Source: Acuticoccus sp. MNP-M23 (GTDB lineage: Bacteria > Pseudomonadota > Alphaproteobacteria > Rhizobiales > Amorphaceae). From it: DNA of 64,000 nucleotides. The position numbers and the translations under genes were made by a program. Positions 17,137-25,574 of the stretch are shown one piece after another (position 1 is the stretch's first letter; every line of letters starts with the position of its first letter). The stretch covers positions 1,412,001-1,476,000 of the forward strand of contig NZ_CP133480.1 of assembly GCF_031195445.1 (NCBI RefSeq). Reading direction: 5' to 3'. The notes beneath the pieces are model-generated. The model searched no databases. It was not told where the DNA came from and was given only the letters and a program-made list of their open reading frames with translations.

Positions 17137-17859
17137 ATGCGCATCGCACTTCTGGCACTCGCCCTCGCATTTGCGGCCGCGCCGGCCTCTCCCGGCACCG
17201 CGGGCACGATGGAACTCACCAATCCGCTGACGGGCCAGCAATTCAACTACCGCCCGTCCTTCTCTCCCAAGCCGCAAGCCGCGCGCCGCACCCGCACCGT
17301 ATTCGACGGGCGCAGCCGCAAGTGGGTGCAGCAGGGCATCAATCGCAAGGAACTGGAGGAGCGCCGGCGGATGCGTTACGCGCGGGCGCTGGTGACTTTC
17401 AACACCGGTGAGGCGCCCGGCACCATCGTCGTCGATACCGAAGCGCGCTACCTCTACCGCATCCAGACCGGCGGCGTCGCCATCCGCTACGGCGTCGGCG
17501 TCGGCCGGGAGGGGTTTACCTGGTCCGGCGTGGAAAAGGTGAGCCGCAAGGCCGAATGGCCCGCCTGGACCCCGCCTGCCGAAATGCGTGAGCGCCAGCC
17601 CGAACTTCCCGAATGGATGCCCGGCGGTCCCGGCAACCCCCTCGGCGCGGCCGCGCTCTATCTCGGCTCCACGCTCTACCGCATCCATGGAACGACGCAG
17701 GAAAGCACCATCGGCGGCGCCGTCTCGTCCGGATGCATCCGGATGCTGAACGAGGACATTGCGGACCTTTACGCCCGCACGCCGGTGGGCGCCAAGGTCA
17801 TCGTGTTCGGCCCGCAGAGTGACCGCTCGCAGATTGTCGCCGCCACCACACCCTTTTGA
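17137..17859 (+). CDS. L,D-transpeptidase (ErfK/YbiS/YcfS/YnhG family)
   Basis: Periplasmic enzyme that cross-links peptidoglycan (3-3) or attaches proteins to it. The 240-residue product has a signal peptide (RIALLALALAFAAAPASPGTA). The catalytic YkuD domain covers roughly residues 95-230: IVVDTEARYLYRI, then the active-site stretch YRIHGTT and GAVSSGCIRMLNED, which contains the conserved His and the S-x-G-C-I-R catalytic cysteine. The ATG at 17137 has GGAGG eight bases upstream; the longer in-frame extension is the shadow of the divergent hydrolase. Confidence 0.93.
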   Translation: MRIALLALALAFAAAPASPGTAGTMELTNPLTGQQFNYRPSFSPKPQAARRTRTVFDGRSRKWVQQGINRKELEERRRMRYARALVTFNTGEAPGTIVVDTEARYLYRIQTGGVAIRYGVGVGREGFTWSGVEKVSRKAEWPAWTPPAEMRERQPELPEWMPGGPGNPLGAAALYLGSTLYRIHGTTQESTIGGAVSSGCIRMLNEDIADLYARTPVGAKVIVFGPQSDRSQIVAATTPF

Positions 17860-17862
17860 CGG

Positions 17863-19371
17863 TCAGACCCAGATTGCAGCCCGGAGCCCCCGGGCGTCCC
17901 GCTCCGGCGGGTCGGGATAGGGCCGGGCCGTGCCGGCGGCACAGCGGCGGGCAATCAGCGCAGAGGCCGCAGCATCCACCAGATCGACCAGCGGAACGCC
18001 AGCCGGCGGCGCCTCGAAAAAGGCCGGCGCAAAACCTTCGCGCACGAGCAGCGCAATCCGCGATTCCAGTCCCTGGCGCGCTGGCATGCCCTTCACGGTC
18101 TTGGCGGTGGCCATCGCCTCTCCGCCATTCAGGTGCCAGAATGCCATCTCGGGATGGACCTCGAATACCCGCTCCTCGTTGAGCGGCGTCAGAAGCTCAT
18201 CGATCTCTTTGATTTTCGGAAAGATCATGAATGATTGCTTGCTGATCTTGCGCGGCGGTTCGGACGTGGCGAGGGCCGCCTCGCACGCGCTCGCATAGTC
18301 CGGCGCATAGACTGCCGCACGCGCTGGAATCGAGAACACGGACGACTGGCGGCCACGCAGCAGCGGCCGCACCGCCTGTTCGGCCCCCCGCCCCGGCCCG
18401 ACAATCCGGTCCGGCAGGCCGATGGGCATGTCGACGGCAACGATTTCGCCACTGGCAACGAGCGGCGCGAGCGTCGGCACAAGGGACGCCTCGGGCAGCA
18501 GCGGCCCCTCCGCCGCCACGGATACGACCGCCCACCCGCGCGGGCAGCCATCCACCCCGTGCACGCGGCGCCCAGTCGTGCCGTCGCGGTGGACGGTGGC
18601 AAGATCCGGCGCGGCAATGGCGTTCTGGCTCGCGGCAAGGTCCAGCGCCTCGCTGCCGGACCGGTGGACCGCCGACAACGTGGCCGCCGCCGCGGTGTGC
18701 GCTGCATCCACCACGCTACCGCCTTCCAAGAGCGCTGCGGTGAGGACTGCGCTGTAAAGGTCTCCCGTCCCCCGCGCGGCGCTGGCAACGCGCGGATGGG
18801 AGAGGCGCACCACATCCGCGCCGCGCACAACCCAGCCTTCGATCTCGTCCGCCGACAACACCGCAGAGGTCACCACCACGGCAGGCGCCAGACCCGCCGC
18901 AGCTTCGGGGGTCGCCGCACCGCCAAGGTCACGCAGCTCGTTGACGTTTGGCGTGGCAACGTCAGCGCGTGGAAGAAGGCAGTCGCGGATGGCCTCGGCG
19001 ACCGCATCGGGGACATAGCGTCCATTCTCGTCGCCGGTGACGGGGTCGACCACCACCACCGCGTCCGGCCGGGCGGCCTTCACTGCATCAATGAACGCGG
19101 CGGCGGCCTTCACCTGCGCCGCGTCGGCAAAATAGCCGGTCAGCACCGCGTCCACGCCTGCGGCGTTGGCCGCCATTTCCTCAAGCTGCGCGGCAAGCTG
19201 GGGCATCGGGGTGCGGGTGGACGCGCCATGGCCCGGATGCCACGGCATCACCACCGTCGGCACCATCCACACCGTGTGCCCGCGGCGCGTCAGCGCGAAG
19301 GTGGCGGCACGCAATCCCACGCTGCCGCGCATAACCAGTGAAGAAATTGCCGCAACAGTGCTGCCGGTCAT
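17863..19371 (-). CDS. Fusion: pyridoxal kinase-like domain plus DUF429 domain
   Basis: A single uninterrupted 502-residue frame with two domains. Residues ~1-262 are a PdxY-type ribokinase-fold kinase: ISSLVMRGSVGLRAATFAL at the N-terminus, VVVVDPVTGD in the middle, and ASAARGTGDLYSAVL carrying the GTGD anion hole and catalytic Asp. It would phosphorylate pyridoxal or a related vitamer. Residues ~268-502 match DUF429, a predicted RNase H-like fold: VHGVDGCPRGWAVV at its start, VAVDMPIGLP, and FEVHPEMAFWHLN. The join is a short linker (TVHRDGTTGRR). The two activities have no known shared pathway. It is divergent from the CitE-like gene. Confidence 0.8.
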   Translation of the reverse strand: MTGSTVAAISSLVMRGSVGLRAATFALTRRGHTVWMVPTVVMPWHPGHGASTRTPMPQLAAQLEEMAANAAGVDAVLTGYFADAAQVKAAAAFIDAVKAARPDAVVVVDPVTGDENGRYVPDAVAEAIRDCLLPRADVATPNVNELRDLGGAATPEAAAGLAPAVVVTSAVLSADEIEGWVVRGADVVRLSHPRVASAARGTGDLYSAVLTAALLEGGSVVDAAHTAAAATLSAVHRSGSEALDLAASQNAIAAPDLATVHRDGTTGRRVHGVDGCPRGWAVVSVAAEGPLLPEASLVPTLAPLVASGEIVAVDMPIGLPDRIVGPGRGAEQAVRPLLRGRQSSVFSIPARAAVYAPDYASACEAALATSEPPRKISKQSFMIFPKIKEIDELLTPLNEERVFEVHPEMAFWHLNGGEAMATAKTVKGMPARQGLESRIALLVREGFAPAFFEAPPAGVPLVDLVDAAASALIARRCAAGTARPYPDPPERDARGLRAAIWV

Positions 19372-19453
19372 CGTTCAAAGCCCCATTGACATTGTATACT
19401 CCCAATCGGGAAGACCTCACCTGCCGTCCCCGCCTTGTCACAGGAAGTCCCGA

Positions 19454-20275
19454 TTGCGCCGCTCCATCCTCTACGTACCAGCCGACAACCCGCGCGCGCT
19501 TGAAAAAGCAAGCACGCTGGATGCCGATGCAATAATCGTCGATCTGGAAGACGCCGTGGCCCCCGAGCGCAAGGAGGCGGCCCGGCAGGCGGCCCGCGCC
19601 TTTTCGGGTTTCCCGCGCGAAGTGGCGCTGCGGATCAACGCCGCCGGCACCCCCTGGCATGACGCCGATCTCGAGGCCGCTGCCGGTTTTGCCGCCGTGG
19701 TCCTGCCCAAGGTCCGCAGCGCGGCCGACATTGCAGCGCTGGATGCAAAAGGCGCCTGCGTGTGGCCGATGCTCGAAACCGCTGCCGGGATATTGGCCGC
19801 CGGAGAGATTGCCGAGGCCGCCGGGCGCACCGGCAACGCCGCATTGATCCTTGGCACCAACGATCTGGCGGCAGAACTCGGCATCGCGCTGTCCGCCGAT
19901 CGGGCCGAGCTTTCTCATGCCCTTCAGACCGCCGTGCTGGCTGCGCGCGCCCACAGGCTCGATGGCATCGACGGCGTGTTCAACAACACAGCCGACGTCG
20001 ATGGCCTGGCCCGCGAAAGCGCCGCCGGCCGCGCTCTCGGCATGAACGGCAAGAGCGTCATCCACCCCGCACAGATTGACCCGGTCAACGCGGCCTTCTC
20101 GCCGCAACCGGACGAGATCGAAGCCGCCCGCCGCATCATCGCCGCGGTGGATGCCGCGCACGCCGAGGGCCGCAGCATTGCCGTCCTCGACGGACGCATG
20201 GTGGAAGCCCTCCACGCCGAAGCGGCCCGCGCCGTTCTTTCCCGCGCCAAGAGCATCGAGACCCGGAACACATGA
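19454..20275 (+). CDS. HpcH/HpaI-family (CitE-like) acyl-CoA lyase
   Basis: Mg-dependent TIM-barrel lyase of the CitE/malyl-CoA lyase group, 273 residues. The N-terminus RRSILYVPADNPRALEKA is typical, with IIVDLEDAV (metal region), ALRINAAGTPWHDAD (substrate Arg), VLPKVRSAAD, WPMLETAAGIL (catalytic/metal Glu) and LILGTNDLAAELG (metal Asp). The C-terminal lid has GRALGMNGKSVIHPAQ. The start is a TTG at 19454 with AGGAAG eight bases upstream; the frame continues further upstream but without homology. The exact acyl-CoA substrate (citramalyl, malyl or similar) cannot be decided. Its stop overlaps xth (ATGA). Confidence 0.88.
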   Translation: MRRSILYVPADNPRALEKASTLDADAIIVDLEDAVAPERKEAARQAARAFSGFPREVALRINAAGTPWHDADLEAAAGFAAVVLPKVRSAADIAALDAKGACVWPMLETAAGILAAGEIAEAAGRTGNAALILGTNDLAAELGIALSADRAELSHALQTAVLAARAHRLDGIDGVFNNTADVDGLARESAAGRALGMNGKSVIHPAQIDPVNAAFSPQPDEIEAARRIIAAVDAAHAEGRSIAVLDGRMVEALHAEAARAVLSRAKSIETRNT

Positions 20276-21081
20276 CCGAAAAGCCCCTCACCGTCGTCAC
20301 CTGGAACATCAACTCGATCCGTGCGCGGACCGAGTTGTTTGCAAGGATGGTGGCCATGGTGGAGCCCGACGTGGTGCTCCTGCAGGAGACCCGCTGCGAC
20401 AACAGCGCGTTCCCCCTCAAGCCACTGCGCCAGCTGGGTTTTGCTTACGAGGCGCTGAACGGGCGCGGCGGGCACCACGGGGTCGCGATCCTGTCGAAGG
20501 TGCCACTCCTCGACGTTAATTCAGACATTCTGGGCGGGATCGACCATCCGCGCCATGTTTCCGCGCTGGTCAATTTTGGCGGCCCGATCCGGTTGCATTC
20601 GCTGTACATCCCCGCCGGCGGTGACGAACCCGACGTCGAGACCAATCCCAAATTTCAACACAAGCTCGCTTTTCTCGACGAGCTGGCCGCGTGGGGAAAG
20701 GTGGCTTCGACCGAACCTGCGCTCCTCACCGGCGACTTCAATGTCGCGCCTTATGAAAGCGACGTGTGGTCCCACCGCCAGCTCCTGAATGTGATCAGCC
20801 ACACGCCGGCCGAGACCACCCGGCTTGAAGCCGCGCGCGAAGCCGGCAACTGGGTGGACGTGATGCGCAAAGACCGGCCGGAGCCCCAGCCGCTCTATAC
20901 GTGGTGGAGCTACCGCAACAAGACCTGGCCGGGGTCCAACCGCGGTCGCCGGCTGGACCACATCTGGGCGTCGCCCTCCACCGCGCACCGCGTGACGACG
21001 GACGTTCTCACCGAAGCGCGCGGGTGGGAAAAGGCGTCCGACCATGCGCCGGTGATTGCACGGATTGCGCTGACGGCCTGA
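20272..21081 (+). CDS. xth: Exodeoxyribonuclease III
   Basis: AP endonuclease and 3'-5' exonuclease of base-excision repair. The 269-residue product has the EEP-fold motifs: VVTWNINSIRAR (Asn), LLQETRCDN (metal Glu), the catalytic Tyr in LHSLYIPAG, LTGDFNVAP (Asp/Asn), GRRLDHIWAS and the terminal SDHAPVIARI (Asp-His). The ATG overlaps the stop of the lyase gene by four bases. It converges on the hydratase gene with seven bases between. Confidence 0.95.
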   Translation: MTEKPLTVVTWNINSIRARTELFARMVAMVEPDVVLLQETRCDNSAFPLKPLRQLGFAYEALNGRGGHHGVAILSKVPLLDVNSDILGGIDHPRHVSALVNFGGPIRLHSLYIPAGGDEPDVETNPKFQHKLAFLDELAAWGKVASTEPALLTGDFNVAPYESDVWSHRQLLNVISHTPAETTRLEAAREAGNWVDVMRKDRPEPQPLYTWWSYRNKTWPGSNRGRRLDHIWASPSTAHRVTTDVLTEARGWEKASDHAPVIARIALTA

Positions 21082-21088
21082 CGGCCGC

Positions 21089-21880
21089 TCAGAACCGCGC
21101 CTTTATCGTGCCGAAGGGTGTGCCATGGTAGGTGGCGGACCAGACCGTACCGGCCTTGAGCGGTTGCGCGTCGGTCAGCGTGCCGGTGGTAATGATGTCG
21201 CCAGCGGCCAGCCCGCGCTCACCGCGTGCGGCAAGGCCTTTGACCAGATGGGCTAGCGCCGCCAGCGGCCCGCCACCCAGAACATTGGCGCCGCTGCCGG
21301 TTTCGACCGGCCGGTCATCCTGTTTCAGCTCAAGGCGCAGACGGGCGAACTCGGCGGCGTACGGCCCGGCGTCCACCGGCGGACCGAGGAGCAGGCGCCC
21401 GTGAAGGCCCCCCGCCGCCACACAGTCGGCCAGGGTGAACTGCCAGGCTGGAAAGAGCGACTGCACGATCTCGAACGCTGGCGCATACCACGCCACACAG
21501 TCCGCCAGCGCTGCTTCATCCATGCCCGGCATGGGGGCCGCGCCGAGGCACAGCGCGACTTCCGGCTCCAGCCGCGGCTCGAGGTAGGGGGAGAGGTCGA
21601 CGGTGGTTTCGTCCAGCGCGGTCACGCTGGTCTCGGTCATATCGCCCCACATGGGGCCATCGACGCCGTAGCGGGCCCAGATGGTGTGGTTGGTGAAGCC
21701 GATTTTCCGGCCCACCTCCTTCGCGCCCCTCAGCCGCCGAAGGGCTGCGGCAACGGCGTAGGCCGTATCGAGGCCATAGCCCTCGACACGGCCTGAAAAA
21801 GGCGCGATCTGCCGTGCGTCCTGCATCGCGGCGAAAACCTCCGCCGCGAGCGTTTCGACCTGTTCGGCGGACGCCGCCAC
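21089..21880 (-). CDS. 2-keto-4-pentenoate hydratase / fumarylacetoacetase-fold enzyme
   Basis: A 263-residue MhpD-like hydratase or decarboxylase acting on 2-hydroxydienoates from aromatic meta-cleavage. Seen: AEVFAAMQDARQIAPFS, GRKIGFTNHTIWARYG, the metal-binding PRLEPEVALCLG (Glu-x-Glu), and the C-terminal LAAGDIITTGTLTDAQPL. The GTG start at 21880 shares its G with the stop of the TRAP permease gene (TAGTG), so the genes form one operon and the permease may import the substrate or its precursor. A much longer in-frame reading is the shadow of the permease gene. Confidence 0.87.
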   Translation of the reverse strand: MAASAEQVETLAAEVFAAMQDARQIAPFSGRVEGYGLDTAYAVAAALRRLRGAKEVGRKIGFTNHTIWARYGVDGPMWGDMTETSVTALDETTVDLSPYLEPRLEPEVALCLGAAPMPGMDEAALADCVAWYAPAFEIVQSLFPAWQFTLADCVAAGGLHGRLLLGPPVDAGPYAAEFARLRLELKQDDRPVETGSGANVLGGGPLAALAHLVKGLAARGERGLAAGDIITTGTLTDAQPLKAGTVWSATYHGTPFGTIKARF

Positions 21881-23769
21881 TAGGATGTGGCGGTGTTGGG
21901 CCGCACAGCGGCCGGCACGGGCTGGTCCTTGCGCCGGGTTATCACCTGGATGGCAACCACGCCGCCGGCAAGGGCAAACCCGGTCGCATCCGTCACCAGC
22001 CCCGGCTTGATCAGCGCCACGGCAGCACCGATCAGCATCAGCCGTTCCACCACGGTCGCGCGGCCGAGGAGGTAGCCGATCATCCCGCCGGCCAGGCAGA
22101 TCACGCCGATGGTGGCGGTGATCATCGTCAGAATGATGGGCAGCGTGTCGCCGATCAGGAGGATCGACGGGCCGAACACGAACATGAACGGGATGATGTA
22201 GCCCGTCGCGCCCAGCTTCAGCGCCTGGTAGCCTGTGTCCCACAACGTCCCGCGCGAAATGCCGTTGGCGGCGTAGACCGCCATCGCCACCGGCGGCGTG
22301 ATTGCCGACAGGATCGCATAGTAGAAGACGAACATGTGCGCCGCCTCCACCATCACGCCGAGCTTGACGAGCGCCGGCACCAGCAGCGCCACCTGGACGA
22401 TGTAGGCCGGCGTCGTCGGCATTCCCATACCGAGGATGATGCCGGCAATCATCGTCAGCACCAGCGCCAGAACCAGCGAGTCCTGCGAGACGAGGATGAC
22501 GAGCTGCGTGAACTCCGTGCCGAGGTTTGTGAGCGTGATCGTGCCCACCACAATGCCGGCGCAGGCACAGGCAAGCGCCACCGGAATGGTGTTGCGTGCA
22601 CCCGCAATGAGCGCGTCGGGGATGGTGTTGAGCGTGATTTCGGCGCGGGTTGTCTTGCGCAGGAGCGCCGTCGGGATCACCGACATGATGCCGGCCAGCG
22701 CCGACAGCGGAGCCGAATAGCCTGCAAGCAGCGTCCACACGATGATGACGAGCGGAAGGAAGAGGTGGCCGCGCTCCTTCAGCACCGTCGGCAGGTGCGG
22801 CAGCTCGCTGCGCGGCAAGCCCACCATCCCGGTGCGCTTGGCCTCGAAGTGAACGGCGGTGAACAGCGCCACATAGTAGAGGATCGCCGGCAAGAGCGCG
22901 AAGGCGGCAACTTCCAGGTACGAGATGCCGAGGAATTCGGCCATCACGAAGGCCGCAGCCCCCATGATCGGCGGCATGATCTGCCCGCCGGTCGACGCGA
23001 CCGCCTCGACAGCGCCGGAGAAGCCCTTCTTGTAGCCGATCTTCTGCATCAGCGGGATGGTGAAGACGCCTGTGGTCATCACGTTGGCCGTCGCGCTGCC
23101 CGAGACCGACCCGAACAGGCCGGACGTAACGCACGCAACCTTGGCGGGGCCGCCGGCGGTGTGGCCGGTGAGGCTCATGGCAAAGTCCATGAACAGGCGT
23201 CCCGCGCCGGAGCGTTCGACGAGCGCACCGAAGATGATGAAAAGGACGATGTAGGTCGCCGACACGCCGAGCGGGATGCCGAAGATGCCCTCTGTGGTCA
23301 TGTAGAGCTGGTCGAGCATCATCTGCAGGCCGAAGCCGCGCCAGAACACTGCGTAGGCGAGGAAGAGTGCAGCCGTCAGCGGCAGCGCCAGGCCAACCGC
23401 CCGCCGCGTCGCTTCGAGGATGAGCACGATGGCAATGGAGCCGAAGATGAAGTCGTAGGTGTTGAGATCGTCGACATAGTACATCCGCGTGACGATGTAA
23501 TCGTACACCGCAATCGGATAGAGCGCGGCGGAGACACCGAGGATCAGGAGGATGATGTCGAGAATATTGGGGTTCTTGCGCCCGCCCTTGTACAGGAAGC
23601 CGGGCAATAGCAGGAACGCGAGCGCCATGACGAAGGCGAGGTGGATCGCGCGGAAGATCTGCGCGTCAGGAGGGCCAAAGAACGCCACATAGAGGTGGAA
23701 CGTCGACATGGCGAGCGCGACCGCCGCAAAGGCGGCCGCGCTCCAGTTTCGGGCAAGGTTCTTGAGCAC
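21880..23769 (-). CDS. TRAP transporter fused permease, TAXI type (DctQ-DctM fusion)
   Basis: Inner-membrane subunit of a sodium-dependent tripartite transporter. The 629-residue product is hydrophobic throughout. The N-terminal ~170 residues correspond to the four-helix DctQ-like part, joined to a DctM-like part with the signatures GGQIMPPIMGAAAFVMAEFLG, VACVTSGLFGSVSGSATANV and LILGMGMPTTPAYI. This fused form goes with TAXI binding proteins, and one is encoded just upstream. The C-terminus has two further hydrophobic segments. Confidence 0.95.
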   Translation of the reverse strand: MLKNLARNWSAAAFAAVALAMSTFHLYVAFFGPPDAQIFRAIHLAFVMALAFLLLPGFLYKGGRKNPNILDIILLILGVSAALYPIAVYDYIVTRMYYVDDLNTYDFIFGSIAIVLILEATRRAVGLALPLTAALFLAYAVFWRGFGLQMMLDQLYMTTEGIFGIPLGVSATYIVLFIIFGALVERSGAGRLFMDFAMSLTGHTAGGPAKVACVTSGLFGSVSGSATANVMTTGVFTIPLMQKIGYKKGFSGAVEAVASTGGQIMPPIMGAAAFVMAEFLGISYLEVAAFALLPAILYYVALFTAVHFEAKRTGMVGLPRSELPHLPTVLKERGHLFLPLVIIVWTLLAGYSAPLSALAGIMSVIPTALLRKTTRAEITLNTIPDALIAGARNTIPVALACACAGIVVGTITLTNLGTEFTQLVILVSQDSLVLALVLTMIAGIILGMGMPTTPAYIVQVALLVPALVKLGVMVEAAHMFVFYYAILSAITPPVAMAVYAANGISRGTLWDTGYQALKLGATGYIIPFMFVFGPSILLIGDTLPIILTMITATIGVICLAGGMIGYLLGRATVVERLMLIGAAVALIKPGLVTDATGFALAGGVVAIQVITRRKDQPVPAAVRPNTATS

Positions 23770-23790
23770 TGTCTGACTCAGGCGCTGGGC

Positions 23791-24726
23791 TTAGCTGCCC
23801 TGCTCATCATAGAAGCGCTGCGCGCCTTCGTGCATCGGCACACCGATGTCACGCGACATGTCGGCCGGCGTTGCGCCCTTCATTGCGTTTGCAATGGAGG
23901 CAAGGTCACCGACGTTGGCGGCAATGTTGGTCAGCACGTTGTACACGACGTCCGCTTCGAGCGAGCAGCGCGCGATGATGTGCGTGGCATAGCCGATGGT
24001 GTTCACGTCGGCATCCTGGCCCGGATAGCTGCCGGCCTTGATGACGATCGGCTTGTAGCCGGGGTTGAGCGCCTGCATCTTTTCAAGCGCCTCGCCTTCG
24101 ATCGGCACGACCTTGATGTCGCGGGCCGAAGCAAGGTCCATCACCGCACCTGCGGGAACGGTGGTGCCGAGGGTGAAGAATGCGGCGTTGCCGTCCTTCA
24201 TCAGCGAAACGGAGTCGGTGTACGAGCCGTGGTTGACGCGCGGCAGGTCGTCGTAGGAGAGGCCCTGGCTCTTCAGCATGTGCGAGGTGATGGCCTCACC
24301 CGTGTTGCCGACCGGCTGCACCGCTGCTGCATGGCCGCCGAGGTCCGCCGGGGAATTGATGTCCGAATCGGCAAGCGCGATGACCTGGAAATATTGCGGA
24401 TAAAGCGTCGCGACGTTGCAAACGTCGTCAGCCTTTTCCTCGAACGGCGCATTGCCGTTGATCGCATCGACGGTGGAGACGGAGTTGGCGAACCCCATGT
24501 CGACCTTGCCGGCCTGCACGGCCTTCACGTTGGCGATACCGGCGCCGGGAAGCACCATCACGCTGGCACCGTCCACGCCGTTTTCGATGATGCTCTGGAT
24601 CGCGCCACCCAGCGGATACCATGAACCGCCCTGCGGGCCGGTCATCAGCTTGATGTTCTGCGCTGTGGCGGGGCCTGCAACCAGAAGTGCGGCGACGGCC
24701 GCGGCGGTCAGGAACTGAGTCCGCAT
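23791..24726 (-). CDS. TAXI-family TRAP transporter solute-binding protein
   Basis: Periplasmic receptor for the fused TRAP permease downstream. The 311-residue product has a signal peptide (RTQFLTAAAVAALLVAGPATAQ) and the TAXI hallmark IKLMTGPQGGSWYPLGGAI, followed by VMVLPGAGIANVKAVQAGKVDMGF. TAXI proteins bind small carboxylates; the neighbouring hydratase suggests a 2-oxo or aromatic acid, which is inference. The ATG at 24726 with GGAGG six bases upstream is preferred over the N-terminal extension to 24867. Confidence 0.95.
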   Translation of the reverse strand: MRTQFLTAAAVAALLVAGPATAQNIKLMTGPQGGSWYPLGGAIQSIIENGVDGASVMVLPGAGIANVKAVQAGKVDMGFANSVSTVDAINGNAPFEEKADDVCNVATLYPQYFQVIALADSDINSPADLGGHAAAVQPVGNTGEAITSHMLKSQGLSYDDLPRVNHGSYTDSVSLMKDGNAAFFTLGTTVPAGAVMDLASARDIKVVPIEGEALEKMQALNPGYKPIVIKAGSYPGQDADVNTIGYATHIIARCSLEADVVYNVLTNIAANVGDLASIANAMKGATPADMSRDIGVPMHEGAQRFYDEQGS

Positions 24727-24887
24727 AAAGGTCCTCCCAAGGATTGTGATCTGCTCTTTCGGCAGCTGTGTCATTCTGTATGCAATTTTCCGTCGGCACA
24801 AGCACTTGACGCATCCGTGCTGTGGCAACTGACGGCCCAACGCCCTATTGGCTAGGGTCAGCGACACGCGACAGGAGGCACAAAGCC

Positions 24888-25520
24888 ATGACCATAGAAC
24901 TTTACACCTGGGGCACGCCCAACGGCAAAAAAGTCTCGATCATGCTGGAGGAGCTGGGACTGGAGTACAACGTTCACCCCATCAACATCACCAAGGACGA
25001 GCAGTTTTCGCCGGAGTTTCTGGCCATCGCGCCGAACAACAAGATTCCCGCGATTGTGGATACCGACAACGACCTCAACCTGATGGAGACGGGTGCGATC
25101 CTGCTCTATCTTGCACAAAAAACCGGCAAGCTGCTGCCTGCGCCAGGTGAGGATTATTGGCGCGCCGTGGAATGGCTGATGTGGCAGATGGGCGGTTTTG
25201 GCCCGATGCTCGGTCAGGCGCATCATTTCCACCGCTTCAACGCCGGCAAATATCCCTACCCCGAAGAGCGCTACCTGAAAGAGACCAAGCGCCTTTACAA
25301 GGTGCTCGACGAGCGCCTCGAAGGCCGGGACTACATTGCCGGCAGCTACTCTGTTGCCGACATTGCCGCATGGCCCTGGGCTGCCCGCCACGAGTGGCAC
25401 GGCATCAACCTCAACGATTTTCCGAATGTGAAGCGCTGGTACGTGGCCATTGCCGGGCGCGATGCGGTGAAGCGCGGCTACAACGTGCCCACCGAACAGG
25501 ACATCCCCATGCCGTCGTAA
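24888..25520 (+). CDS. Glutathione S-transferase, Nu-class/YfcG-like
   Basis: A 210-residue cytosolic GST. The thioredoxin-fold N-terminus is IELYTWGTPNGKKVSIMLEE, with the Thr-x-Asn pair that replaces the catalytic Cys/Ser/Tyr in Nu-class disulfide-bond oxidoreductases such as YfcG and YghU. NNKIPAIVD gives the cis-Pro and METGAILLYLA the glutathione-binding region. The C-terminal helical domain ends with SVADIAAWPWAARHEW. The ATG has AGGAGG upstream. Divergent from the TAXI operon across 161 bp. Confidence 0.9.
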   Translation: MTIELYTWGTPNGKKVSIMLEELGLEYNVHPINITKDEQFSPEFLAIAPNNKIPAIVDTDNDLNLMETGAILLYLAQKTGKLLPAPGEDYWRAVEWLMWQMGGFGPMLGQAHHFHRFNAGKYPYPEERYLKETKRLYKVLDERLEGRDYIAGSYSVADIAAWPWAARHEWHGINLNDFPNVKRWYVAIAGRDAVKRGYNVPTEQDIPMPS

Positions 25521-25533
25521 GGCGGTGGAAAGC

Positions 25534-25558
25534 GCAGCCGGCCCGCACGGCCGGCTGC
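25534..25558. terminator. Hairpin between convergent genes (putative bidirectional terminator)
   Basis: GCAGCCGGCC and GGCCGGCTGC make a perfect ten-base-pair stem around a five-base loop, between the converging GST and Ldh-family genes. There is no clear T-run on either side, so the terminator role rests on position and stem strength. Confidence 0.5.
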
Positions 25559-25574
25559 TGTGTCCGGGGGCCGG

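Noticed and set aside
19386-19391. TTGACA as a -35 element for the CitE-like gene
   Set aside because: No acceptable -10 element occurs 16-18 bp downstream, so no promoter is called.
21881-23134. N-terminal extension that would make the hydratase 681 residues long
   Set aside because: The extension is the out-of-frame shadow of the TRAP permease gene and shows no protein family; the GTG at 21880 gives a normal-length enzyme.
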